From NCBI RefSeq assembly GCF_963259705.1, contig NC_081849.1:62530093-62594092 (forward strand): a stretch of DNA of 64,000 nucleotides, in the 5' to 3' direction. The position numbers were made by a program, and so were the translations under genes. Origin of the DNA: Myotis daubentonii (Eukaryota > Chordata > Mammalia > Chiroptera > Vespertilionidae). Each line of letters opens with the position of its first letter. The first letter of the stretch is position 1. Positions 23,709-40,495 of this stretch are shown here, in pieces. A model generated the notes under the pieces. It worked only from the letters and a program-made list of their open reading frames with translations. It searched no databases and was not told the origin of the DNA.

Positions 23709-24918
23709 TCTACACTAATAAAAGACAAACATGCAAATGGACCATACCTTTGCTATGCCTTATGCAAATTAACCCAACCAAGATGGCAGCTGGCAGCCAT
23801 GGAGCTGGAGCAAGCAGGAGGCTTGGTTGCCCCAGTGATGGAGGAAGCCAAGCTTCCCGCCTGCTGCTGAGGCTCTGAGCTCCACTCAAAGCAACAAAGT
23901 TTCAATTATAGAAGGTAAATAAACCCCAGATACCTGCTTTCAGCCGGCCGTGGCCATGGAGCTGGAGCGAGCAGGAGGCTTCCCTTTCGCCCGCCCTGGC
24001 CAGCTCTGAGCTCCTCTCAAGGCTACAAAGTTTCAATTATAGAAGGTAAATAAATCCCAGAATAAAAAAAGAAAAAGAAAAAAAGGAGAGGCTGGGAGCT
24101 TCCGTCGCCGGGGGGCTTGGCCAGCCTAAAAACGGTCCTCAGCCCCTCACCCAGACTGGCCAGGCACCCCAGTGGACCCCCTACCTTAAAGGGGGTGTGG
24201 CCAGCCTGAAAACAGCCATCAGCCCCTCACCCAGGCTGGCCAAACCTCCATGGGGTGAGGGTCCCCATTATGGGGGGCTTGACCAGATTGCAAACAGCTA
24301 TCAGCCCCTCACCCAGGCTGGCCAGGCACCCCACCAGGGACCCCCCACCCTGAAGGGGGTGTGACCAGCCTGCAAACAGCCGTTAGCCCCTCACCCAGGA
24401 TGGCCAGGCACCCTTCAGGGCAAACCAGCTGGCCCCCACCCATGCACCAGGTCTCTATCCTATATAATAAAAGGGTAATATGCAAACTGACCCTAACAGC
24501 AGAAAGACTGGGAATGACTGGTCGCTATGACACACACTGACCAGCAGGGGGCAAACGCTCAATGCAGGAGCTTCCCCCCTGGTGGTCAGTGCGCTCCCAC
24601 AGGGGGAGCTCTGCTCAGCCACAAGCCAGGCTGATGGCTGCCAGTACAGCAGTGATGGTGGAAGCCTCTCCCACCTCCTTAGCAGCGCTAAGAATGTCCG
24701 ACTGCAGCTTAGGCCTGCTCCCCACTGGCAAGTGGACATCCCCCGAGGGCTGCTGGGTTGCCAGAGGGATATCTGACTGCCAGCTTGGGCCGATTCCCCA
24801 GGGAGCGGGCCTAAGCCAGCAGGTGGACATCCTCTGAGGGGTCCCAGACTGCAAGAGGGCATAGGCCTGGCTGAGGTAACCCCCCAAGTGCACAAATTTT
24901 TGTGCACCGGGCCTCTAG
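23709..24918 (+). mobile_element. Composite two-part Helitron (B-A)
   Basis: Part B (23709-24457) starts TCTACACTAATAAAAGAC after an A. It carries a duplicated block with caaagtttcaattatagaagg (about 23896 and 24029) and about four copies of a 90-bp unit centred on cagcccctcacccaggctgg (24110-24420). Part A (24458-24918) is a standard HeliBat from TCCTATATAATAAAAGGG to hairpin and CTAG, followed by T. The B 3' end is truncated at gcaccaggtctcta. The same B-A pair occurs twice at 37220-39311. Confidence 0.8.
24458..24918 (+). mobile_element. HeliBat unit A of the composite
   Basis: 5' TCCTATATAATAAAAGGGT preceded by A, 3' hairpin gtgcacaaatttttgtgcac, GGGCCTC and CTAG, followed by T. Paired CTCF-like motifs lie at 24541-24551 and 24575-24585. 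No protein is encoded; the 60-165 codon frames here are chance. Confidence 0.9.
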
Positions 24919-26511
24919 TATACACACAAATAAATAAACAGTTTTGAAACAAAGGAGAGAAGTGGCTCAGCAGCTAGAAGGAGATCCTAGAGACAGTGAC
25001 TGAGGCTTTGTTTGTTGGGGGTGGAGATTTGGTTTTGCTTTGTTTCTTTTGTGAAGCAAACTCCAACACATTTATAAGCATTAAGTATATATTTTTATAT
25101 GCATAGAGAATTATAGGAAAGAGAAGAGACAATTAAGGGAGCAAAGTCCTGAAAGGAGAGACAGACTTTTCAGAGCCCAAGGCCAGGCGATGCAGTTGGG
25201 ACTAGAGAAAGGGGATAAGGATGTTAGGATACATGTAGGGCACATGGCTCTATTTTTTATGCTCCAATTGCAGAACTCTGAGAATAAGCTCTTCTGTTTT
25301 GGGTACCAGTGATATTATCTTAAGCTAAATTAATCAAATTTACACATTCTTTCCCACTCAGGAGTAGTACATCTCCTTGGAAAAGTAATTTCTCCTTAGA
25401 AGTAATTCAATGACTCCTTCTGATACTGAACTCAGGTTTGACGCCCTGCCCTTTTGAAAGCCAATACCTGAAAGAGAGAGGTGCTAATGTAAGGAAAGTG
25501 TCGGCAGCTTGAGGAGATGGTGGACTCCTGTCCTAAAGACCATCTTAATATCTCAGGACAGGCAGGATTTTTATTAGGAAGGAGAGGGAAAGCAGAACAA
25601 AGAAATCGGGGAGTGGGTTGAAAGTTCTCTATGTGTAAGTTAGCGCAGTCTGTTCTGGTGATCATCTCAAAGCTGATCAAGTGAAGGTGTGGTTTTAATC
25701 ATTGAAAGTCAGCAAACCTCCTGGACCCAGAATATTGGTTGCTGGAATCAGCTTCCTTTGAAGTTAGTTTTTGGAACTCTTTCACAAATAATGCTGTTTA
25801 CCTACGGGTTACATATTAGTTAACAATTCATCTTTTACAAAAACACTCTAAACAGAAACAATATTGAAAGAATAGAGGGGTGGGTTATACTTCCAAGTCT
25901 GGGTTTCAACTGATGATGAAATAAGATTATTTTATTGAAAGTGGACTTTGCTCTTCCCCTTATCAAGAAAGGGGCTCTTATGTTAAAAGGTGTTCTGCTC
26001 TAACAAAAACTCTTTCAGCATCCTGAGCAACGCCAAGAGCCCTGATATTTGTGTTTCTGGCATGTGTTTATGTAGTATGGAAAAGATGCAGTCAGCTAAG
26101 TGAAAGGGATGTTGGTCTTCAAAATTTCTAACACAACAGGATTGCTTGCTACGCAGTCATTGATATTTAAGTCAATTCAGTCAAAAAGGTACAAAAACAG
26201 TCTGTTTAACAGACTCACTTGTCATATTAAGGTTAAAATAACACGTAACTTAATGCTTTAATATCCTAATGTGCCATTTTATAAAGAAAGATTCAGACTT
26301 CCAGGAGCATTCAGGGAATTTAAAGAGGTAGTCCACTACGTAAAGTACTGAACCTGTAAAAGTGGTTTCTGTATCTTTCATATTCATTCAATGATGCACA
26401 AATAAGTGATTTTTTTTACCTGTTTTATTTCCATCAGAACACACATTCTTCATCAATGTTAATTGAACATATTTGAGATTAAGGGCTAGCTGATTAGAGA
26501 TAAATTGCTGT
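24919..26511. other. Intergenic upstream of NPY, nothing recognised
   Basis: About 1.6 kb without a recognised repeat or gene. Being largely repeat-free and 1-2.6 kb upstream of the NPY start, it could hold distal promoter elements, but I see no specific site that I can defend. Confidence 0.35.
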
Positions 26512-26754
26512 TACTTTTTTTTCTTTCTTTTTAATCCTTACCAGAGGATATGTTTAGAGAGAGGAAGGAAGGGAGGGGGGAGAGAGGGAGAGAGAGAAAG
26601 AAAGAGAAACATTGATCAGTTGCCTCTAGCTGCGGGGGTGTGGGGTGTGTGGGGGGGTGGGGGGGAGGGGGGTGGGCAGGGGGGCAGGGGTGGAACCTGC
26701 AACCTTTTGCTGCACCAGAGGACACTCCAATCAAGGGAGCCACCTGGCCAAGCG
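26512..26754 (-). repeat. Older bat SINE (Ves-related), antisense
   Basis: T-rich left end, purine-rich gagagaggaaggaaggg, then cattgatcagttgcctctagc and a reversed tRNA part ending gagccacctggccaagc. The target duplication AAATTGCTGT occurs at 26502-26511 and 26755-26764. A G-run block at 26635-26695 sits inside it. Confidence 0.8.
26635..26695 (+). other. G-run cluster, quadruplex-capable
   Basis: At least eight runs of three or more G separated by one to three bases, inside a SINE and about 0.9 kb upstream of the NPY start. Simple-sequence expansion of the SINE middle; G-quadruplex formation is inferred from pattern only. Confidence 0.6.
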
Positions 26755-27527
26755 AAATTGCTGTCCCTCTAACTACATGTCGCTTGGGAACAAAATGTTC
26801 CTTTTGATTGAGTTTTAAGGGGTCCCTCACCTCTTGAAACCTGGCTCTTTCCCAGCAAACTGAGGAAGTGAGTTTTTACCATGTGCTGCCTCACTCAGAG
26901 TTTTGGTCTCCACACTCAGGTCCCGCCCTTGGGCGAGTTCTTGGGAAGGGCTTATGTCCCTGCAACACACCCCGGGGAGAGGGGCCGAAGCCTGGGAGGA
27001 GAGGGTGCCTTTGGGACCCTCTGGCTGAGGGCTTGGGGCTGGCGCTCCCACCTGCTTTAAGCGCAGGGAAATGTGCGCGCCAAGTTGTCTGCCTGACCCC
27101 ACACCGGAGTTGTGTGGGTGCGCTTGGGTCGTGGAGATGCTCCACTGAGTAGAGAGTGCAGGAACCCCTTACCCTGGAGCCAAGCGAGTTGGTGATCCTG
27201 GTGACAGGCAACAAAGATGAGCTGGGCTGCTCCTGTCTCTGGCAGGACTAGCCGGGGCGTTTGGGCGCCGTTGGAGGGCAGGGACTAGGCTTTGGCGCTG
27301 TCCAGCACTGGGGAGTGCCCGCCTCGCTCCCTCACGTGGTGCCGGCCCCCTACCGCCGGGCAGGCCTGGCCTGGAGAGTTAGGGTGTGATGTGGGTGGCT
27401 CCCCCGCCGACACTCTAGCTGCAGCGGTCCCAACCCCTCCCCCGCCGCCGCCTCCAGGCGGGAAGTGGAGGGTGGGAGTCACTGGAGCGTGATTGCCCGA
27501 GGCCCCTCCTGTCGCTGCGGGAGCTCC

Positions 27528-27534
27528 ATAAAAG
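27528..27534 (+). promoter_or_regulatory. NPY: TATA-like box of NPY
   Basis: ATAAAAG lies 30 bases before the inferred start (27558) within agctccataaaagcc, the arrangement I recall for human NPY. An upstream gggagtcactgg (27475-27486) contains an AP-1-like half. Confidence 0.7.
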
Positions 27535-27557
27535 CCCCGCTACAACCCGCTCACGAC

Positions 27558-27659
27558 ACCCCATCACCGGCTCTCACACCAGGGAGAGGTGCTCCGGACA
27601 GGACAGCAGAGTACTCGCTGCCCCGCCACGCCCGCCCGCCCGCCACCGCCGCCGTCACC
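27558..27659 (+). other. NPY: NPY exon 1 (5' UTR)
   Basis: The start is set by similarity to the human mRNA beginning ACCCCATC; acccatcaccggctctcac-type sequence appears here. The exon is non-coding and ends cgccgtcacc before the GTGAGT donor at 27660. The intron to exon 2 is 867 bp. The exact start is inferred, not seen. Confidence 0.7.
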
Positions 27660-28526
27660 GTGAGTGCCCTCGGGCCTGGACGGGAGCCCAGGGGTTTGGT
27701 GCGGGACCCTGTCCCACCCTCTGCGGAGCCTGGGGCGCCCCACTCCCCAGCCCCTGCTGGACTTGTGGGGTGCTTTCCCGCCCCTACACGCTCCAGCCGC
27801 CCCGGCCACTCGATTCCACCTGCCCTCCTGGTCCCCTCTGATCCTACAGCCGCCCTTCTCCCAGACCCTCCCCTCCCGGCTGGGTGGTCCTCTGGGTTGC
27901 CTTTCAGAGGAAGTGGGGGAGAACTCGCTGCCCCCACCCCCCTCAAACCCCAGGTGGCGGTTTCCTGGGGTCTCAGCCTGCAGGGAGGTTTCCCAGGCAG
28001 CGCCCCTGAGTGAAGAATCCTGTATCCTGGACGCAGCACGTCCAGCCTGGGATCCGACCTGAGACCCACTGGCCCGGGCGCAGTTCTCTCTCTCCCCCAA
28101 ATGGCCACCCCGAGTGGTCTCAGCCATCTCCCGGCGCCTGCAGACGCAGACCAGAAGTCTCAGGAAGAAACTTTCCTCCCGGACAGGGTTTGGGGAAGGA
28201 GGAGAGGAGAGTGATGTCCCTTTACGCAGCAGGGGGAACTTAACTAATTACAGGGTCTAAACTGGTGCCTCCAACTACACCACTCTCCGCTGTGACTTGG
28301 ACCGAAGTCGCACGGAGTTTCCAAGTGGAGTGGAGCGGGCGCGCAGATGGTCCCCTAAGCCGGGTGGGGCTGGCCACACTCGCCCACCTCTGTATCGCGG
28401 GATCTAACTCATTTCGGGGGTCCTGGGTGTTAGTAGGGGAACAGGCTCTGGGAAGCGAGGGGGGTTGGGTGTGGCATGTGTCCTTTAAACCCCCCACCCC
28501 TTTCCCTGCACCTTTGGTGCCCTCAG

Positions 28527-35052
<6,526 letters not shown>

Positions 35053-35077
<25 letters not shown>

Positions 35078-35255
35078 TGGGAGAGGAAACTTGTTCTCCG
35101 GGCTTTGCCTATTTTCCAACCCCACTTTCATTCTGTTAAGCTATAGAGTCTGCCTGTCCTCCCATTGCAAGCAGCCCCTGTGCTCCACTCTGCAGAGCTC
35201 TCCTCTGTCATCGTTGTATATATGTGTGTTTCAATAAAGTAACATGCATTCAAAA
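35053..35255 (+). other. NPY: NPY exon 4 and 3' UTR
   Basis: The first 25 bases encode the end of the C-flanking peptide (R-LEDRSMW) and the TGA at 35075-35077. The 3' UTR of about 180 bp follows. The 3' boundary is set about 17 bases after the AATAAA signal and is approximate. Confidence 0.9.
35233..35238 (+). terminator. NPY: NPY polyadenylation signal AATAAA
   Basis: Lies within gtttcaataaagtaacatgc, the context I recall for human NPY, followed by a GT-rich stretch (aagtgtgtgctg) suited to CstF. Confidence 0.85.
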
Positions 35256-36249
35256 GTGTGTGCTGCTCAATGAAAAATCTGCGACAGTGAGCTTTAAGTT
35301 ATTCATGAAATCAGTCTCCCTCAAGTAGCAAATTCAAGGCTCGTTTCACCAATATTAAAGCAGTAGCTATGGAAAATATAAAGATATAATGATTTGTGAT
35401 GGCCAAGACTTAGCTGTGTGTGTGTAATGGAAGTATTTGGAAACATTGGACAGGGGAATGCTAGTTTGGAGCAATTTGATGAACTCCTCCTGCCATGCAC
35501 ATGGGCCCCTTGTTAACTTCATTGGCCTGTGCTGTCCACAGACAGGCTTGCTGTCTAATAGCATTCTCTGAAAAACATTTTCTGTCTCCCCTGTTTAATG
35601 TGGTAGCCACTAGCCACCGGTGGCTTTTGAGCACTTGAATGTAGCTCATGCAAATAAGGAGCTGAGTTTTAAATGTTATTGAACTTTAAATAGCCACTTG
35701 TTTCTAGCAGTTACCATGTTAGACAGCTCAGGTATACATAGTTCCTTAGGCTACTACTCTTGGAATTTGAGTCATAAGCAGAAATACACTTGAGTTGGAT
35801 GATTATGTTTTCACACAACATGGGGTATGTTAATCAATTTAGCTAAAGGTTATTAAACCTCTTCCTTCATGTACCTATTTGTATGAGCTTAGTTTTAAAT
35901 CACTATTATTAGATTCTTACATGTAATTTTTAAATAAAAAAAATGGGACTTTTCCACCACATCTAAATGCCTGAAAGGCTAAACATTAAACAGTCTACAT
36001 TGTACGTATAACTCTCCCCTCTTCACCTCATCATGCGAAAAAGAGGACTAACCCTTCACACCAGGTGAGCTCTGCGGTGCTGATCAGTGGCTTCCAGGTT
36101 CTCTGACCTTCATCTTCTCTCAACTTCTGAGTCCTCACTTGTGGAATGGGAGTAGTAAATCCTGCCCAACTTTCCACATGTCTATACTGGGATTAAAATT
36201 CAAGTTACGATATTGTTATAAGTAAGCAAGAGTAGGGAAGTGGCTAAGG
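35256..36249. other. Region downstream of NPY
   Basis: Mostly unrecognised. 35590-35735 (gtggtagccactagccaccggtgg ... taccatgttagacagc) resembles a common mammalian DNA-transposon repeat whose name I cannot assign. The rest is AT-rich intergenic DNA. Confidence 0.4.
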
Positions 36250-36500
36250 ATGATGTTCTTGATGATCACTGTTCTGGGTTACAAATCCCTTGCTACAGAT
36301 GGAAGGTTGTGTCCCTCCACATCCATATGTTGAGATCCTAATCCCCGGTGCGATGGTATTTGGGGGTGATTAGAACATGAGCACACATGAATAGGATTAA
36401 TACCCATATAGAAAGGGACTCCAGAGTGTTCCCTTGTCCCTATTATCACATAGGACACGGTGAGAAGACCATTGTTCATAAACCAGGAAGCAGGCTCAAG
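36250..36500 (+). mobile_element. MaLR (MLT/MST-type) LTR fragment
   Basis: Reads ggttgtgtccctccacatccatatgttgagatcctaatcccc ... gatggtatttgg ... ggattaatacccatatag ... ggacacggtgagaag ... aaaccaggaagc, the U3-R pattern of ERVL-MaLR LTRs. Old and incomplete; no coding capacity. Confidence 0.7.
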
Positions 36501-36667
36501 TGGCAACACTGCATTCCAACAGGATCCCTAGTAGTAGTACTCAAATATTTTCAGCCTGCTGATCCTCTCTGGAATAGGCATAAAGGCACCAGATCACCCA
36601 CCTGTCATTGCAAATGATAATCCTCACTTCAGTGACAGTGAAAACAACTCCAGCTTCATTAATGAGA

Positions 36668-37190
36668 CTAGTGACCTGGTACACGGATTTGTGCACATTG
36701 AAAGGAAATTAATTAGAAGGTGGCCAGAGGGGTGGGACTGAGCGAGATGTGCCAGACATGCCTTGGAGCCAACTTCCCGCGGTCCCTCCCTGGCCAGCAG
36801 CACCTGTGGTAGTGCCATGGCTTAAAGGATGTCTGCGGAGTGAGGGGGTCCCTCTGGCAGGTGGGGTCCCTTGGCCTGGCCTGTGGGGATCGGGCCAAAA
36901 CCGGCTCTCCGACATCCCCTGAGGGGTCCCAGAATGCGAGAGGGCACTCTGGAAAGTTGCTGTCATATAGGGTGTGGAACACAAACGCAAATGTGCAGTA
37001 AACCAGATTTGGGGCAACAGTGCCCCAGCAACAACATAACCCACAGCCGAAGGTTTTGGGGTGCATCGCCTAAGAAACACCGCTGCCAAGTCACTGCAGC
37101 TCTGCAGCTCCTTTGTGGAATGTCTGCCCCCTGCTGGTCAGTGTGCATCATAGCGACCGATCGGACAGACACTTAGCATATTAGCTATAT
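36668..37190 (-). mobile_element. Helitron variant with possible captured insert
   Basis: The left edge CTAGTGACCTGGTACACGGATTTGTGCAC is a mutated HeliBat 3' hairpin end. The right edge cttagcatattagctatata is a decayed 5' end, and ccccctgctggtcagtgtgc (37127-37146) is the internal motif. Between about 36945 and 37110 lies sequence not seen in other copies here. On the minus strand it reads into a basic, hydrophobic peptide (AAVFLRR, GYVVAGALLP), reminiscent of a mitochondrial presequence. The in-frame codon at the expected start is TTG, so no ATG survives. Confidence 0.55.
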
Positions 37191-37219
37191 ACACACACAT
37201 ATACATACATACGTACACA

Positions 37220-39311
37220 CTAGAGGCCTGGTGCACAAAAATTTGTGCACTCGGGGGTCCCTCAGCCTGGTCTGTGCCCTCTCGCAGTCTGGGACCCCTC
37301 GGGGGATGACCACCTGTTGGTTTAGGCCCGCTCTCTGGGGAATTGGGCCCAAGCTGGCAGTCAGACATCCCTCTGGTAGCCTGGGAGCCCTTGGGGGATG
37401 CTCACATGCCAGCGGGGAGCAGGCCTAAGATAGAGTCGGACATCCTTAGCGCTGCTAAGGAGGCAGGAGAGGCTCCCACCACCACCACTGTACTGGCAGC
37501 CATCAGCCTGGCTTGTGGCTGAGCAGAGCTCCCCCTGTGGGAGCGCACTGACCACCAGGGGGAAGCTCCTGTATTGAGCATCTGCCCCCTGGTGGTCAGT
37601 GTGCATCATAGTAACCAGTCATTCCCAGTCGTTCTGCTGTTAGGGTCGGTTTGCATATTACCCTTTTATTATATAGGACAGAGGCCTGGTGCCTGGGTGG
37701 GGGCCGGCTGGTTTGCCCTGAAGGGTATCCCAGATCAGGGTGGGGGTCCTGCTGGGGTGCCTGGCCATCCTGGGTGAGGGGCTGATGGCTGTTTGCAGCT
37801 GGTCACACCCCATTCAGTGTGGGGTTCCCCACTGGGGTGCCTGGCCATCCTGGGTGAGGGGCTGATGGCTGTTTTCAGCTAGTCACACCCCGTTCAGGGT
37901 GGGGTTCCCCACTGGGGTGCCTGGCCAGTCTGAGTGAGGGGCTGAGGGCCATTTTCAGGCTGGCCAAGCCCACCAGCGATGGAAGCTCCCAACCTCTCCT
38001 TTTTTTCTTTTAATTCTGGGATTTATTTACCTTCTATAATTGAAACTTTGTTGCCTTCAGTGGAGCTCAGAGCCATCCGGGAAGCTTGGCTTCCTCCATC
38101 ACTGGAACAACCAAGCCTCCTGCTCACTTCAGCTCCATGGCTGCCGGCCGCCATCTTGGTTGGGTGAATTTGCATATAGTCACTCTGATTGGCTGGTGAG
38201 CGTGGCTTAAGGCATAGCGAAGGTATGGTCAATTTGCATGTTTGTCTTTTATTAGATTAGACTAGAGGCCTGGTGCACAAAAATTTGTGCACTCGGGGTG
38301 GTCCCTCAGCCTGGCCTGTGCCCTCTTGCAGTCTGGGACCCCTCGGGGGATAACCACCTGCTGGCTTAGGCCTGCTTCCCGGGGGATTGGGCCTAAGCTG
38401 GCAGTCAGACATCCCTCTGGCAGCCTGGGAGCCCTTGGAGGATGCTCACATGCCAGCGGGGAGCAGGCCTAAGATAGAGTCGGACATCCTTAGTGCTGCT
38501 GAGGAGGCAGGAGAGGCTCCCACCACCACCGCTGTACTGGCAGCCATCAGCTTGGCTTGTGGCTGAGCAGAGTTCCCCCTGTAGGAGCACACTGACCACC
38601 AGGGGACAGCTCCTGCATTGAACGTCAGCCCCCTGGTGGTCAGTGTGTGTCATAGTGACCATCATTCCCTGTTCTGCTGTTAGGGTTAGTTTTCATATTA
38701 CCCTTTTATTATATAGGATAGAAGCCTGGTGCATGGGTGGGGCCGGCTGGTTTGCCCTGAAGGGTGTTCTGGATCAGGGTGGGGGTCCTGCTGGGGTGCC
38801 TGGCCATCCTGGGTGAGGGGCTGAGGGCCATTTTCAGGCTGGCCACACCCCCTTCAGGGAGGATAGTCCTGCTGGGGTGCCTGGCCAGTCTGGGTGAGGG
38901 GCTGATGGCTGTTTGCAGGCTGGCCACAGCTCCTTCAGGGTGATGGTCCCCCCTGGGGTGCCTGGCCAGCCTGGGTGAGGGGCTGATGGCTGTTTGTAGG
39001 CTGGCCACGGCCCCAGCCACCCAAGCTCCCAGTGGAGGTTGGCTGGAAGCAGGTATCTGGGGTTTATTTACCTTCTATAATTGAAACTTTGTTGCCTTCA
39101 GTGGAGGCCAGAGCCAGCAGGGCAGGTGAGAAGCTTGGCTTCCTCCATCGCCGGGGCAACCAAGCCTCCTGCTTGCTCCAGCTCCGTGGCTGCCGGCCGC
39201 TATCTTGGTTGGGTTAATTTGCATATAGTCGCTGTGATTGACCGGTGGGCGTGGCTTGGGGGTGTAGCGAAGGTATGGTCAATTTGAATGTTTCTCTTTT
39301 ATTAGATTAGA
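37220..39311 (-). mobile_element. Head-to-tail dimer of the composite Helitron
   Basis: Order on the + strand: A (37220-37678), B (37679-38261), A (38262-38718), B (38719-39311), all read on the minus strand. The A/B unit lengths are 1042 and 1050 bp. The outer boundaries are A (37219) | CTAG at the left and ...TTAGA | T (39312) at the right, one A/T target. Inner A-B joints keep a clipped gaggcctggtgc remnant in place of full hairpin and CTAG. B parts contain three or four ~90-bp tandem units around ggtgcctggccatcctgggtg. No Rep/helicase gene is present. Confidence 0.85.
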
Positions 39312-39439
39312 TAGTCTATAAACAGCACAACTCTATAAGCATTATTAAGCTCTCCTCTCATCCAAACTCTATTAAGTATAAATTATTCATAACTTTTTTG
39401 CAGATGCTATTACATTTTTATGTTTATCTTTACAATGCC

Positions 39440-39600
39440 ATGACACATTCAAGCAGATAATTATTCTGCCGATTTTCACATATAAGGAAGCTGAGGCCCA
39501 GGGAAACTATGTGACTTTCTACCTTACTCAGGTTAGGGGTCCAGGCAGAGGCTCCTCTAGTTGCAAACTCTACCCTGCCTGATGCTGTCTCACAGAAGAA
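39440..39600 (-). repeat. MIR SINE fragment (antisense)
   Basis: Reads gccgattttcacatataaggaagctgaggcccagggaaactatgtgac, the reverse of the MIR core. Confidence 0.65.
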
Positions 39601-39904
39601 GTAAGTCAAGACCAGGTCACATAGAATCCAGTTAAGAGTATAACTCTGGCACACTTAAAACAAATTAGAGAATAACAAAGTACTAAACAAGAAGCATTTA
39701 GAAAGGGGAATGAGTGTCCAGAACCAGCTGGAAAGGGCTTAATGGAGAAGGTGAATGTTGAGCTGGAATGAGGACATTCTATGTAAGGTGACCAGCTGGG
39801 CTAAACTCAGAGGTGGGACAGCTGCAACTCATGTAGGAAATGACAGGAGCAGAGGCAGAATAGCCAGGGGTTAGATTGATGCAGTACGTCCAAGAATGGC
39901 CAAA

Positions 39905-40085
39905 CTCATCCATCTATCCATTCATTAACTTAACATTTTTGAGCACCTTATATATATTGGGCATTGTACTAAGCGCTGGGGATATAAAGATCAATAATAG
40001 TATCTCAGGCAATTTACTGTCTAATGAGGGAAACAGATAATTACAGTGCATTCTTAGAAGTGCTAAGATGAGAGTGTTAGAGGTT
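39905..40085 (-). repeat. L2/MIR-type 3' end, antisense
   Basis: Reads cattcattaacttaac ... gagcaccttatatatattgggcattgtactaagcgctggggatataaagatc, the antisense 3' end shared by L2 and MIR, extending into L2. Confidence 0.6.
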
Positions 40086-40275
40086 TGGATATAGCTAGGT
40101 TCTTCCATCCTACTCATCATCCTTCCTTTGCAGTTTTCTGACAAAGGAGCTGTAGATTTGAGAATCAGTTGCCAAATGGAGAACAAAATTCCAGATGGGC
40201 AAGTATCTGATGATTCAGATTCAGGGCTGCCCTAAGCTGAGTCAGGGCACCTGGCTGAGGCCCAAGACTCCAGAA

Positions 40276-40487
40276 CAGTGGTTCTCAACCTGTGGGTCGC
40301 GACCCCTTTGGCGGTCGAACAACCCTTTCACGGGAGTTGCCTAAGACCATCCTGCATATCAGATATTTACATTACGATTCATCACAGTAGCAACATCACA
40401 GTTATGAAGTAGCAACGAAAATAATTTTATGGTTGGGTCCCAACATGAGGAACTGTATTTAAAGGGCCAGAAGGTTGAGAACCACTG
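40276..40487. mobile_element. SPIN-like hAT MITE
   Basis: 212 bp with perfect 16-bp terminal inverted repeats CAGTGGTTCTCAACCT. The 8-bp flanks CTCCAGAA and CTCTAGAA form a target duplication with one mismatch. The internal ggtcgcgacccctttggcgg and gttatgaagtagcaacgaaa match my memory of SPIN_NA (Space Invaders), a hAT family spread horizontally among tetrapods including vesper bats. Non-autonomous. Confidence 0.85.
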
Positions 40488-40495
40488 CTCTAGAA

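Noticed and set aside
24455..24952. 165-codon minus-strand frame and shadows on the + strand
   Set aside because: Entirely within a HeliBat element; the same translations recur in the other copies, so it is repeat, not a gene.
27465..28127. Long open frames on both strands (about 130-187 codons) around NPY exon 1 and intron 1
   Set aside because: They arise from high GC content with few stop codons in the CpG-island-like region. No domains, and low-complexity P/G/R-rich translations.
28476..28526. In-frame ATG upstream of the NPY start, which would add 17 residues
   Set aside because: It lies in intron 1 before the acceptor AG at 28525-28526. The exon 2 start at the ATG matches the human gene, and the longer N-terminus would bury the signal peptide.
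36387..36617. Frames across the MaLR LTR as a coding gene
   Set aside because: Old non-coding LTR sequence explains the region; no domain is present.
37735..37975. Regularly spaced ~90-bp repeats considered as a CRISPR-like array
   Set aside because: Units are contiguous tandem repeats with no unique spacers, inside a Helitron of a mammalian genome.
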